Assembly: GCA_949358305.1 (NCBI GenBank)
Contig: OX442320.1
Location: 8,138,259 to 8,202,258, forward strand
Direction: 5' to 3'
Length of the DNA stretch: 64,000 nt
DNA from: Strigamia acuminata
Taxonomy: Eukaryota; Arthropoda; Chilopoda; Geophilomorpha; Linotaeniidae
Shown one piece after another: positions 44,652-57,400 of this stretch (position 1 is its first letter; each line of letters starts with the position of its first letter). The translations under genes were made by a program, and so were the position numbers. The notes below the pieces were generated by a model that was not told the origin of the DNA, searched no databases, and saw only the letters and a program-made list of their open reading frames with translations.

Positions 44652-46544
44652 TCAATCGCTGCTTCCGTCGCTGTCGATGATATCTTTAAGGCGTGAAAAT
44701 ATCCTTGGCGCAACCGGGGGTGGACTCGGCGACGTTTTTCTAACACGTTTCGGCAATTCAGGTTCAATGTCTTTAGTTCTGCGCCGACTTCGACCTAAAT
44801 AATCAATCATTTGAACAAAATCATAACGAAAACCGACAAATAACGTACTCGAAATGATATTTGACGTATCTAGCTCTTCAAGTTCCTTCTGACGCTCTCT
44901 TTTCCCCTTTAATTTTTTACAGCTTTCTAATGTAGGTTTTCCTGAATAAAAATTATAATTAATTTCACTCAAAATTTTTATTTTTATTTTTATAAATAAA
45001 ACCTTTTAATCCATTGTCTACTAAAACCTGCATAAGCTTCTCCACCTTTTTCTTTGTACTGTTGCAACCTTCGAGGATCTTTGCGTATTGGACACGAATT
45101 CCAGCCGTTCGAATAAATCTCTTCATGCGTTCTATTTTCCGATCTTCTTCCTCCCCTTTCTGGAAAATAAAATTTATTTCAATTTTATTCTAAAAGAATG
45201 TCTCGATTTTAGCTCACGGATTGCTTTTTCGGACCCACGTCCGTCCCGCTGTCGTTCGACTCCGAATTGCTTTCCTTTTTCGAACTTTTCTTTTCTTTTG
45301 GTTTCACCACGGCGCTGGAATCGGATTTCTTGCTTTCTTTCATCTCCTGCGAGATTTTAGACAACGTTTCGTTGTCGCTCGACGAGTGATCTTCGTCACT
45401 TTCTTCCGATTTGTTCTTTGTTTTGGGTTTCAGTGGCAAATTGTCGTCTTCGCTCGAGTCGGTGTCGTTTAGTTTCGAGTTTAAATTGAATTTGTTTGGT
45501 GTTTTTCTCGTTTTTTCTTCGAAATCGTCGTCCGATGATTGTTCCGTGATTTTTCTTTTCGCGGGTAATTTCTTCCTCGTTTGTTTGGCTTCGAAATCGG
45601 ACGACGAGTCGGACTTTGAGACTTTCCTATTTTTTTCAGCTGTTTGCTTCATCTTGCGTTTTGGTTTCGCTGATTCTTCATCGCTGGATTCGCTTCCGGA
45701 TTCGGGTTTTCGTTTTCTTTTAGCTGTTTTTGGTTTTACACTTTCAGGTTTATCCGACGACTTCTTGGCTTTTGCAGGTGATGCATCTTTGTCTGATTTC
45801 TCATCATCCTAAATAAATTAATAAATTAAATTAAATTATTAAAAAAAATTTGGATTTTTTTTTTTAACAAACCTCACTGGGTTCATCGGAATCAGACATT
45901 TTTGTATTTTTCTTCTTTAGATTAGGTTTTACAAACTCTTCATCGCTGGATTCATCTTCTGATTTAAGCTGTCGTTTCTTTTTCATGGATTTTGTCTCGT
46001 TTTCATCATCGGAGTCCGATTTTTCGCTTTTCTCTTCATCCGAATGTTTTTTTTCAGTTGGGGACAATTTTTTCCTTTCGGGAGATGATGGAGCTTCATT
46101 TTCCTGTAAAAAGTAACGTAAAATTTATCTTTTTTTTTGTAAATTTATTTTTCCGAGTGAATCAACAAACCTGTCGGACTTCCTCAAATGTTTTGGTGAC
46201 GATTGACTTGAAAATTTCCCGATCTTTTTGTGAGAGACTGTCGACACCTAATTTCTCGATGTAGTTTTCTCTGATTTCTCGGATTGTCACCGTACTGGAA
46301 TGGAAATATTTAAAAATTAAACTCCCAGTCAACACTTCAAAATTGGCGGCAAACTGCCCGTTCAAGAAAGAGACTAAAATTTGTGGAAAACAAATGGAAC
46401 AGCGAATAGGACATTAAATGTTGTAACATTGCAAAATGTATAAATAAAATTTAATACACGATTTTGCACATACTCGAGATTTGGTGCCGATTTCAAGTAT
46501 TTTTTAACGAAAGTATACATGCGGTCGGATGTATTCGCGCTCAT
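44652..46544 (-). CDS. HIRIP3: HIRIP3-like histone chaperone (CHZ motif)
   Basis: Seven exons on the minus strand: 46474..46544, 46171..46294, 45873..46103, 45218..45808, 45003..45159, 44849..44941, 44652..44794; 469 aa. The N-terminal 65 residues are a small helical domain (YTFVKKYLKSAPNL…REIRENYIEKLG) as in HIRIP3. The middle (about 66-339) is a low-complexity run of Ser/Glu/Asp/Lys clusters, each a CK2-like SSDDD/SDEE site. The conserved C-terminal block (about 345-430) reads RMKRFIRTAGIRVQYAKILEGCNS, then GKPTLESCKKLKGKRE…LDTSNIIS, then RSRRRT. This is the Chz1/HIRIP3 signature that binds H2A-H2B. The protein acts in the nucleus. It is head to head with NAA25. Confidence 0.88.
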
Positions 46545-46745
46545 TTTTAACCGGAAGTGACTGCGGACTTGTAAAATATAATTATAATTAACAAGATATT
46601 TACACACAAAAATTAGTATTTGTATAAAATAAAAGAATTAATTATTAAAAAACATTTTAAATCCTCTTAAATTCAATCAAATAATACCAAAAAAAATTAA
46701 CATTTGTTTGGCTAAATTTCCAACTGCGGTATACTGTCTGCGAAA
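46545..46745. promoter_or_regulatory. Bidirectional promoter, HIRIP3-like / NAA25
   Basis: Only 201 bp separate the two start codons. It includes CCGGAAGTGA (46551-46560), a good ETS-type site beside the HIRIP3 ATG. The NAA25 ATG is embedded in AAAATGGCGGC, a YY1/PHO-like sequence. Motif roles are inferred. Confidence 0.6.
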
Positions 46746-49700
46746 ATGGCGGCTCGTTCTCAATCTCATGTGGATGTTGGCGTTAATGAGAGGCGACTGA
46801 GGCCAATTTATGGTAATTAATAACTGAAAATTACACCAACTTAGTCCTGTACAGCTTGCTTTGATGTCCGGCACACGTAACCATGTTTCTCCCGTATTAA
46901 AATGAGCCAAAAATACGCTGCATCACACCTAGTTTTATCAACAATGCCAATTTGTTAAATTTATATAAACCAAAAAAAAACTATTAATTTTTATTTTAAT
47001 TCCTAGATTGCTTGGATAACAGTAACAACAAGAAAGCGCTGCAAGAGGCGGAGAAACTATTAAAGAAGCAAAAGGATTTTCTATGTGCAAAGGTATAAAT
47101 CTCGTACTTGATGTAAATCTGATTTAATTTTGACTGGATTCGTGTAGGTGTTAAAATCGCTGGCTTTAATAAGACTCGGAAAACAAAATGAAGCGACTTC
47201 AGTATTGAAAGAAGTGCACGACGAGGTGCCAATTGACGACTCGACATTACAAGCCATGACAATTTGCTACCGGGAATTGCATAAACGTATAATTTGTTTG
47301 CTTTAACGTCGTTTTCGCACGTTTATTTCGATTCAATTTATTACAGCCGAGCTAATAGCTGACGCGTACGAAGCAGCTATTAAAAAGGAACCACAGAACG
47401 AAGAATTTATGACCCATTTATTTATGTCCTACGTTCGACTTGGAGATTACAAGAAACAACAACAAGTTGCGATGAGTTTGTATAGATTAAAATCAAAAAA
47501 TCCTTACTACTTTTGGGCCGTTATGAGCATCGTGATGCAGGTAACGAATCGGAAATTACTCGCAAATTTGCGACTAATTTGAGATAAAATTTCTTTTTCA
47601 AGGCGCACACTGCGGAAGAAAAATTAGCCAAAACGATGTTGCTTCCCTTAGCGCAGAGAATGACCGAAAAGTTTATAACTGGCAATAAAATCGAAGCGGA
47701 AGCGGAAGTGCAATTATATTTGATGATTCTAGAACTGCAAGGAAAATTGGATAAAGCTTTAAATGTTTTGAACGGACCTCTTGGAGGTTCGAAAGCGTTG
47801 GATTTTGTTGGGAAAGTTGGATTAATTTAAGGGAATTGTTGCAGAACGACTGGCATCGTACGTGCATTATAATGCACAACGACGAGCCACTTTACTAGCT
47901 CAATTGGAACGATGGCCGGAAGCGAATTCAGCGTATAGAGATTTGTTGATCGAGTAGTGAGTTGCCGAATTAAATTGTATTTAATTTGATTTTAATTTAA
48001 TTTTTTTTTTTTTTTTAGTCCAGATCAGTGGATCTTTTATTTGGATTACTTTCGAACCGGTTTTATTTTACACGATTTGCAATGGCATCCACAAAAGGAC
48101 TGGTAAACGGTTTTATTTCGAAGGAATTGTGTTGTTTTTTGTTATTTATTTGTTTGTTTATTTTGGGCAGTGAAAATCCGGTTTGCGATTTCACGCCTAC
48201 GATGATGGTTGATTTCGTGTTGTCGTTGGTGCATAACGAGGATAGCAAAACGTCGAAATACATCAGAGGACCGTACCTCGCCCGTTTAGAATTATTCCGT
48301 CAACTTTTAGAACGTCAAGATCCAGTTGCTCAATCTTTAGGTGGAGTATTTTGCGAATGGTTTAGATGCTGGTTGGTTTGAATGCGTTTTTGTTTGATTT
48401 CAGGCTCTTTTAAAGAGTTAATTTTATGTTATTACAATAAGTTCGGTGATAGGGGATGTTTTTTTGAAGACGTGAAGATATTTCTTGAAGTATTAAACGC
48501 GGAAGACGGTTTACACGTAATGTTTTAATTTGGTAATTTGTAATTTTATATTTTTTGATTGATTTTTTTTTTTTTTAGGTGTTGGATAAAGTGTTTCACA
48601 TTGTAAGTTGCGACACTAATGGAGAGATCCCCGATGCAAAAAATGTAATGATGGAGATAAATTAATTGTGTTGATTTATAATGATGATATTTTGTCGTAG
48701 GAAAAAGAGCTGCAAAAACACGTGAATTATCTTCAACTTTGTGAATATCTGGGACGACACAATCAATTAAACACTGCCCAAAGAGTAGAAGTAGCAAACG
48801 ACGTGATTCGAAGATATAATTGCTATTTACACTTGGGTAAGAGAAGGTAAAATGATAGTTTGAATGGATTTTTATGCGTTGTTTTTGCAGAAAATGATCT
48901 TCTTGCCACTGATCATCATCCAGCAGATTTGTATTGCATCATGGCTGGTCATTTGCTGATACAGTTATGGAAACAGAGTGGTAGAAACGTGACGTTTGTT
49001 TATTTGTTTTTTAGTTTAATTTTATGTCGGTTTCAGGTGACGCGACTTTAATATGGCAACCGATTGCCATACTTGAAAAGGGGTTGCGAATCAGTCCACA
49101 CAATCATCAGTTTAAGTTACTTTTAATTAAATTATACAATTGTTTAGGCGCTATTGAAACTAGTTTTGCTCTCTATGAGAGTTTAGATGTCAAACACATT
49201 CAGCAGGATACGTTAGGGTAAAATTATGACTTGGATTTGATGGTGATTTGGAAGTAATTGTGATTGTTTTTGCAGGTACTTAGTTACTAGGCATTTGGCA
49301 GCTAAAGGTCATTACAGTCAAGCGTGCAATGTTTTCAGTAACACTCTTAAGTTTTTTATGGCTAATCATAAAGATGTAAGTGGATTGAAAAGAAAAGAAA
49401 TTAACAATGAGTAATAATAATTTAATTGTTTTAGACGGTCGATTATTTAATATCTTCGTATAAATTTGGATCTTTTACAAAGGTTTGGTTTATTTTTTTA
49501 AATTATTTTTAATTTTTGTCTTATTTTTGTTGTTTTTATTATCCAGATTCATGAATTTGTTAAATTTAGAGAAAGACTAAATAATTCTTTGCAATATGCT
49601 CTAACTATTGTTGAGAGAATGATTCTTGATATAATTATAGACTCTAATTGGTAATGTAAATGGTTTGTTTGTCGTGCATTGATGATTTATTGTTTTTTTT

Positions 49701-51071
49701 TGTTTTTTTGCAGCCACAATTTTACTGAAAAAAACATCGCCTTCTTGGACATCGACCCTGAAAACGATAACCTTGAAAAATATGCAAATCTCAGGGATAA
49801 TCGGGATTTATCACTAATGGTTACCTGGGAACGAATCGAAAAGTAATGAAATTAGGGAATTTTTAAGATAGAATTAGTGTATATTTAATTTTTTGTTGAA
49901 GGCACGCAATGGAAGAAGCAATTAGCAATTCACTTTCACATGAAATGGAGTGGTTGAAGCTCCGTAACTTATTAGTAAGGTCTTTAGCTACCGCCTACCT
50001 AGTTACTCGGTCGAATTCGCAAGACTCGAAGAGGCAAACGGCCAATAGCGAAGTTACGAACGGAGAAAAGAAAAACGCAGCGGATATTCTTCAAGATTTG
50101 TTGGTTCAACTCAGGGAAACTTCAAATCGGATTAAATCTCTCAGCAAAACTCAGACGAGTGTAAGAAATAATTTTTTGATGATTTTTTAAGAAAAAGAAA
50201 AAATATTTTTTTGTTTTATTTTGCCAATAGAGATTGCTGCAAATGCCCGAGCCGTCGAGGTTGGATTTTTACGCGGACGGCGTTTATTTAGACGTGTTTA
50301 TTCATCTACAAGAAATAGTGTTGTATTTGAACTCGTTAATCGAGCGAGGAATGTCGGAAAGACAAGATGTGATGCTAGAAGAAGCCATGCAGTCGAAAAT
50401 TGCAAATTTATTACAAGAGGCCATAAATCATGTGACGAGCGAAAGTATATCACAAAATCTAACCAGCGATTTCACCAAATGGGAAATTTTGTTGGAAAAA
50501 TTCGGAAACTTGGCTGAGGTGAGACATTTTTGGCTTTTTTTTGCAATTGTTACGATTCGTTGAAATTTTTCAGACTCTAAGTTTTGCCGCCATTTTGTGT
50601 GGATTTTGTCAACGAATTCTGAAACCAGCGAAAAATGCAATACAGAGGAAAGGGAAAAAGAAAAAAGAAATTACGAGCATTCAAATGGTAGATTTGTTGA
50701 CTAAAAAATGTTTAGTTTTGGTTTAATTTTGTTTTGTTTTATTTAGCCTCAAACGTTTAGCAATTTCAATGCGATGTTACACGGATTGGAAGAAGTGGCT
50801 TCCAGTTTTCTCCATTGTATACAGCAGTTAAGCACTTCGGTGTCTTTGTGCGACATGCAATGCATCAGTTTAAACGATCAAATTTTGTCTTCGGAGGTAA
50901 GTTTTGGTTTTTAATTTGTTTTCGTCGACTAATGCGTGTTTTTAAAAGGAAAAAGAGACTTTAGTTTGTGAAATTCAGAAGAAAGTGGCGAAAAGCTACT
51001 TGCAGTCACTCAAAGAAATAGAAGAATTAGTTAAACACAAAGTGAAATATTTTACATCATTACGGTTATAA
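46746..51071 (+). CDS. psidin: N-alpha-acetyltransferase 25, NatB auxiliary subunit (psidin)
   Basis: Twenty-two exons; first 46746..46812, last 50949..51071, introns mostly 40-90 bp. Exon starts after the first: 47007, 47148, 47347, 47603, 47845, 48019, 48171, 48404, 48579, 48701, 48891, 49037, 49276, 49435, 49547, 49714, 49902, 50231, 50574, 50747, 50949. The joined frame is 978 aa, against 972 for human NAA25. TPR-like helical repeats dominate the N-terminal half (KALQEAEKLLKKQKDFLCAKVLKSLALIRLG). Diagnostic stretches are IRGPYLARLEL, YYNKFGDRGCFFEDVKIFL and LRDNRDLSLMVTWE. The subunit anchors NatB to the ribosome and supports NAA20 in acetylating Met-Asp/Glu/Asn/Gln N-termini. An AATAAA sits 6 bp after the stop, so the 3' UTR may be very short. 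Confidence 0.93.
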
Positions 51072-51651
51072 GGAAAAATAAATTAAAAATTGAACAAATT
51101 TATATTTTAATATGTAAGTTGTGAATTGTACAAAAAAAAAAAAAAGGAAAAAAAAAATAACAAAGTGTGATGTTTTGAAATTTGCTCGTGATTACAATTG
51201 TTAATAACAAGTGTTTACATTTTTAGCTTTAGATTATAATTAATTTAATTGTATTGAAATTTATCATGGGGGAAACAAATTGCTAATTATCCAAAGAATT
51301 ATCAGTAAAGCACTGATATTGCCCATCATTTGTTTTTTTTTTGTTTTTTTTAAAATTTTTATTGTTCATTGGTGGCCCAAAATGGCACAATAAACTTGTT
51401 TTTACATTGTAGTGGACTTTTACTGTATAAATAAGTCAATAATTTAATTTATTCGGCTTAGAATGAACGATTTTGGAACAAATTTAACGGATATTGATCG
51501 TCGTGGGTGGTTTATCACCTAAGAAACAGCGCTAAAGTGTAAATTTATAACAAAATGATGAAATAATATTTTGAAGAAAAATATTTTTACATTTCAGTTC
51601 AATTTTCTAATTTTTTTTATTTTTTTTTATTTAAAAATTTAAAATTTAAAA
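51072..51651. other. 3' intergenic region, NAA25 (+) and MEAK7-like (-) convergent
   Basis: AT-rich, carrying the NAA25 poly(A) signal at 51077-51082 and no coding frame. Confidence 0.6.
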
Positions 51652-53793
51652 TTACGAATCTCTACAGTAATTAAACTGAGAACTACAACCGCCCAATTCA
51701 AGTAAATATTTATCGGGATTGTGCTTCCATTCGACCGCATTCAACGTGACTCTGCGGAGCCGTTCGGCCTCTTGCGTTTCCCATCTCTTCTGCTGAATTT
51801 GTGCCTCGAGTATTCCCTCTCCCGCACAACCCCACACCTAATTAACGGGACGTAAATAAACTCCCGTTATGCGAAATTAAATATAAAATATCGATTTACC
51901 TCGATCGAAATTAATTGATACGGAATTCTTTGGACAAACAAATACGCCATTTCCTTATCTAATTCGAGCAGCGGTTGCTTCGGGTTCTGTCCTACATGTA
52001 GACCCGTCGGATACCCGCGAGTGTTGAGATTTAAATACATCATTTTAGGCCCAACTTCCATTATTTGAAATTTTGGCGTTATTTGAATTACTGTGCAGTT
52101 TTCTCCTCCCCATCTTTGCGTCGATTCTCTAAACGAACAAATACGATGTTTTTATTATTTAAATTTGGATTTATTTTGCGATTTTTACTTCCATTCGTGG
52201 TCCACGGCCACGCAGAATTTCCTATCGTCTTCAGCCGTTAATAAAACAATCGTCGATCCGCGATACGCAAACACGTGATTCTGAAATCTTTATAAGGTGT
52301 ATCTACTAGAAAAGTGTGTTTCGACACACGTTTATGAACATTTTTTTAATTACCTGTTTATACTAAGACCTTGAATGTCGCTTTTGTACAAGGAAGTCCA
52401 TTTTCCAGGGTTGGACCACAACATCTAAAGGATCGTGTAAGGAAAATAAATAGACCATTGGGGAAAAGTGTAAATATATTTACTAATTTGTGAATAAACG
52501 TGTGTGGATCTAAGTGACTGTGCAACATTTTATACAACGACGGTTGGGCTTTCTTCGGCTTTGTAAACTCAACCGGTAGCGAGCATGTCAACAACCAAAG
52601 CAAAAATGGATTTAGAACACTCGATTGAGCACTGACCGCGTTAGATTCGTGCGATTTCACCTGGAAAGATGGCGAATTAGTTCCCAGTGCCAATTGCCAT
52701 TCAAACAAGTGTTGTTTACAAAACTCTGCTTACATCATCGATATTATGAGCGGTTTCTAGAAGCGTTGCGTCAACTGTTAGTAACCGGTTTATGAGCCAT
52801 TGGTGGACTCCGTACATCATGTTGATACAATTTTTACGGACCCACGTGCTGAAATTGTCGATGCTTATTGATTCGTTGTCTTTTAACTTAAAAATAAATA
52901 TTTTTTAGAATTTTGGTGTGGTTTTTTTTAATTGGAAAATTACTATGGAAGTTAGCATTGCATCGACAATTTGTTTCGCGGAAGGAGTTGTGAAATTTTC
53001 AATTCCGTGCCCGGTTGTTGAAATATTAGACGCCATTAAATACGATGCCCGGATTATGGATTCGACTCCTGGAATTTTTATTTGTTTTTATTAGTATTGT
53101 TTTTATTTTTTTATTATGGATTTCGGTTACACCTTGTTTCGTCAGATGATCTTTTCCCTTCGAAAAAACACGAAAACAGTATTTGAATTGGTGCGAAAGT
53201 GATTGTAGATTGAAGATCTCGTCGGAAACTCGCAGAAATGTTTTCTCAGTTAAATAGTGAACGTCCATCGTGTCCTGTTTACTCACGTAATGTTCGTACA
53301 ATCGCTCCGCGGCATTTTCTACGCCGTTTGAAAAATATTTCTAAATTAAATTTTAAAAAAAAATTAATAACATTAGACCTCGAGAAAAAAAAAATTAATT
53401 TTCTATTTTATACCACGAAAATTCTTCTGGAAATATTTCCTGCCACATTATCATTTCTGGATTTGTCAATCAGAAGCTGGAATTTCAAGATGATGGTTTC
53501 TTAGAAACTGTTGCCATGGCAACTGATGGATATTCATCATTAAATAAAACTCGTTAAAACTCGATTAAAAGTTTAAATACGATCAAAACGTGTTGTTTAG
53601 TCCAATTAGATTAATTAAACGCGACTTTTTAATATTTGTTTCTTAAGTTTAAACGAGTTTGTGTTTGTTTCGCAACACTCACCTGACTTAAAGAAGAAAT
53701 GCTGACGGGATACTGTTTTGACTTGTGGCTGCTTCTCCTGTGCAATAGCATCCCGCATGCGAGATGGTGGTGGTTTGAATGGTTATTTCCCAT
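51652..53793 (-). CDS. MEAK7: MEAK7-like TLDc-domain protein (mTOR-associated)
   Basis: Nine exons on the minus strand: 53683..53793, 53133..53340, 52944..53068, 52734..52886, 52484..52660, 52354..52424, 52189..52287, 51900..52128, 51652..51837; 452 aa (human MEAK7 456). The start MGNNHSN is a canonical N-myristoylation signal, as in MEAK7. The N-terminal half is helical with RLYEHYV. A TLDc domain covers about 259-452: LWSNPGKWTSLYKSD, HVFAYRG, CTVIQITP, MMYLNLNTRGYPTGLHVG, then VWGCAGEGILEAQIQQKRWE. In exon 7 the frame requires the acceptor AAAG at 52288 rather than TTTCAG 7 bp further on. MEAK7 works at lysosomal membranes in an mTOR pathway; assignment rests on domain order and the myristoylated start. 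Confidence 0.87.
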
Positions 53794-54440
53794 TGTTAAA
53801 AATAAAATCAATCGTGTGCGGCCTCGACCAGCTGCGATCTAAAGATTACAACTCCGCTTAAATGTCCCAACCGGATTTCAACTCTACCGCGTAACATCGC
53901 AAGTTTAACTGGGCGCGGAGGGATACGAGTTGCGTATTCAATTTTATTCCGCAATCTCCTATTTTTAAATCATAAATTTACATTTTAATAGCTTAAAATT
54001 ACCGTAGGAAATTAATTAATCGCCACCGACAATATTTCCTCGTAAAGATTTTGATAAATACTGCGCGGGGAAAAACTTTTTTTCTTGTCGCGTCATCAAA
54101 TCTCTACGAATGCACAGAAAAGGAAAATTTATATACGCATCCAACCGGTCTTGAATTAAATACAATATTTTTTATCAATCTCATATTTGAATAAATTTAT
54201 GCCAAAATATGACATCAGAAGTCGTCCAACCTTCCATTGTAAAATCTCGAATTTTATGACGAGCAATGTGGAGCGAATTAGAATAAATAGAGGCCCGCAT
54301 TTGCGAACTACTTACCGGAATTGGGCAGTATTCGAAGCGCGCTCGGCCTCGGCTTGATTGCAGCCATGTCATTTCGTAGCTTCCGAGCAGAGAGTACTTT
54401 CAACTAATTTGTACAAATTTTGCCCTTATGATCATTCATA
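53794..54440. promoter_or_regulatory. Divergent promoter region, MEAK7-like / palmitoyltransferase
   Basis: 647 bp between the two start codons. GC-richer patches at 53814-53930 and 54330-54390 probably mark the two promoters. No defined motif is claimed. Confidence 0.4.
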
Positions 54441-57400
54441 ATGCCCAAATGTAAACCGAAAACAAGATTTATTCCAGCAGCATGTGCATGGACCCTTTTT
54501 TTAGGAGCTACATCCCTTTTTTTCGCCTTTCCGTAAGTCTAAACAAATTTTCTAATGTAATAGGCAGCCATGATACAAACGTACGATCAAATCGTGTGGA
54601 GGAATTTATTTCTTTTCTCGTCACCTCCTCGTGCCACTCCTTAAAAAAACCACTCGGACTCGATCCGGTAAAGGGAATAAAGGCCAATATCGTTGATTGA
54701 TCGATACGTGACGATCGGGAGCGAATTTTGACGAATTAAACACGAAAGTATTTGAAAAATGCACCGGGTTACATGTGCGGTTAATTGCATATTTTCTTTG
54801 ACCTTTCCCTGCCCAGAACGACTTGGGATGGGTGTGTCAAATAACTGTTAACCTTGGTGCGATTTTCGAGTTCAAAGAGAAATAATTTGTTTGTGAATTG
54901 AGTTAATGAATGGAATTGGGTCGTGGTGATTAAACGTAATGAGAAAATTCGTTATGTTAATTTATTTCCATTTCTTTCTTTATTTTTTCTTTTCTTAATT
55001 TCTTAATTTTTTAATTTTCAGATGTCGTCAATTAATGTTTCACTACCATATAGCAATTCCAATTTATCAAGGTATTATAACGATATTCGTTTTGGCCAAC
55101 TTTACATTGGCTACTTTTATGGACCCAGGAATCATTCCCAAAGGTATTAAAAATCTGTGAAATGAAATTTTGGATTTCTTTGCCTTTTCGGACGTTGTTG
55201 TTTACGTTTTGTTTTGGATATTTGATTTTTTAAGCAGCTAGTCCAGATGAAGACAAGGAAGACGATTTCCGTGCACCCTTGTACAAAAATGTAGAAATTA
55301 ATGGAATTACTGTGAGGATGAAATGGTGCGTCACTTGTCAGTTTTACCGGCCACCGAGATGTTCGCATTGTAGTGTTTGTAATAATTGTATCGAGGTGAA
55401 TTATTCGATTATTTTTATTTTTATTTCATTTTTATTGAGGATTTTGGATTTTTTTATTTTAGACTTTCGATCATCATTGCCCATGGGTAAACAATTGCAT
55501 CGGGAGAAGAAATTATCGTTATTTTTTCTTTTTTCTCGTGTCGCTTAGCGTGCACATGATATCAATCTTAGTGCTTTGCATTCTATTTATTTTGAAGAAC
55601 ACTGACAATCTAAAAGCGCTCGATCCCATAATAACGTATGTATTGGTTTTTAATTGTATTTTAATATTTATTTATTTTATATATTTTTAACAGAATGATA
55701 GTTATGGGTGTTATAGTGGCGTTGCTCATTCCCATACTTGGATTGACGGTGTTCCATATGGTTTTAGTGTCGCGGGGCCGTACAACTAACGAACAAGTAG
55801 TCGTATTTAATTCATTTAAATCATTGAATCTGTTAGTTCTCGTGTCTAATATTGAAATGTTTAGGTTACAATGAAATTTCGAGGTGGTTATAACCCTTTT
55901 TCGAGGGGTTGTTGTAATAATATTGCATATACTCTTTGTGGGCCTCAATATCCTAGGTATTTATGCTTTTTAAACTCCCAAGTGGTTTTATTTGAATTAA
56001 ATGCAATTTTTTCTTGAAGGTACATTGGCCGCAGAGCTAAAATACCCAACATTGACAGGCCTTGTGGTATAGCAGTGCCAAAGCAGAATCAAGTGAAAGT
56101 TTACATGGACAATAGTAATGGCATTCGCAACCTGAATTCTAATGCGTACAACAAGGTCAGTCAGTTTGTAAGTTTGTTTTGTTTTGTTTTGTTTGAATTG
56201 CGAGTTAGAAATTAATTTTTACGTTGAATTAGGGCAATTTGTCGGTAATAGTTTGATTTAAAGCGTATTTCTACTACCCTACGATCATAAATTCGTGCGG
56301 CGAATTGCAAAACGATGTCATGTCGTCATAATTGCACCAATCTTGGTGGAGATTATTTTAAATGGTTTTCAGAAAGCTAGTCGCGACACCAGTAGTGAAG
56401 AAAGTAGCCAATTAAGCGATGAATCGACTATTGGGACTAGTTATGAACCAACAGAGGAGACTAGTTATGAAACAAGTGGGGAGACTAGTTATGAAGCAAG
56501 TGGGGAGACAAGTTCAAGTCGATGACATAGAAAGCGAATAATCATCATGTTATCTTTTATTCTTTTACAATCAAGTTCAAGCTATGATAAATAAAGATAA
56601 TTTTAATTGTTTTTAAACATATAATTTTATCAAATTGTTTTTTTTATTAAAAAAAATAAATGAACACATTGAATACACGAATTTATGATCTTAGGGTGAA
56701 ATTTTTGTTTTACGATTTAAAATTGAATTTGGAACGAAAAAAAATTGAATTTTTTATTTAAAGATGACCCAGGGTTATCCCTCGTCGAGTGCCTCTGAAA
56801 CAGACATCAAAGATTATTTATTACAGATGTCCCAGGGACGTGCGGACGCCTCCGACACGGACATCACGCTGGACACCCTCGAGACGACGCAAAGCCAATC
56901 GCAGGACTGCGACCCAACACCCCCCATGATGCGCCACGGCTCAAAAAGCAATTTCTTCGACATGGCACTGGCCGAAACGAATATGTCCAACGCCCTACGC
57001 ACTAACCACTACGCTCCCGAGTCGCCGCGGCGAGTGGCCAAAAACATCTACAACCGGTCGCCGCATCCCTGGCCCCGCGGATTCGGCGACGGGGCCGCGG
57101 GAGTGGGCAACATGCGCTCCCGGTCGCAGACCCCCGACCCGCTGTCCCCGGAAAAGGCCAGAACGCCAACGTCGCCTCGCGCGAGCGGCTTCACGAGCCC
57201 GCGGGGACACGAAGAAGTTGGTTTTCCACCTTTAGCTCAATCTAGTCCGGTCGCCCACCACCAGCAGGGCACGCCGGGGTCTCCGCGCGGCTTCTCGCAA
57301 GGGTTTAGTCGTAAGGCGTCGGACTATACGGACGCTCGGATGCCGTCTGCGCAATACGGCGTCATGCCGACCTACTACGAGGCCATGCCGGCCGTGCACG

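Noticed and set aside
45221-45812. Phe/Ser-rich plus-strand frames
   Set aside because: Antisense to the Ser/Glu/Asp/Lys low-complexity exon of the HIRIP3-like gene.
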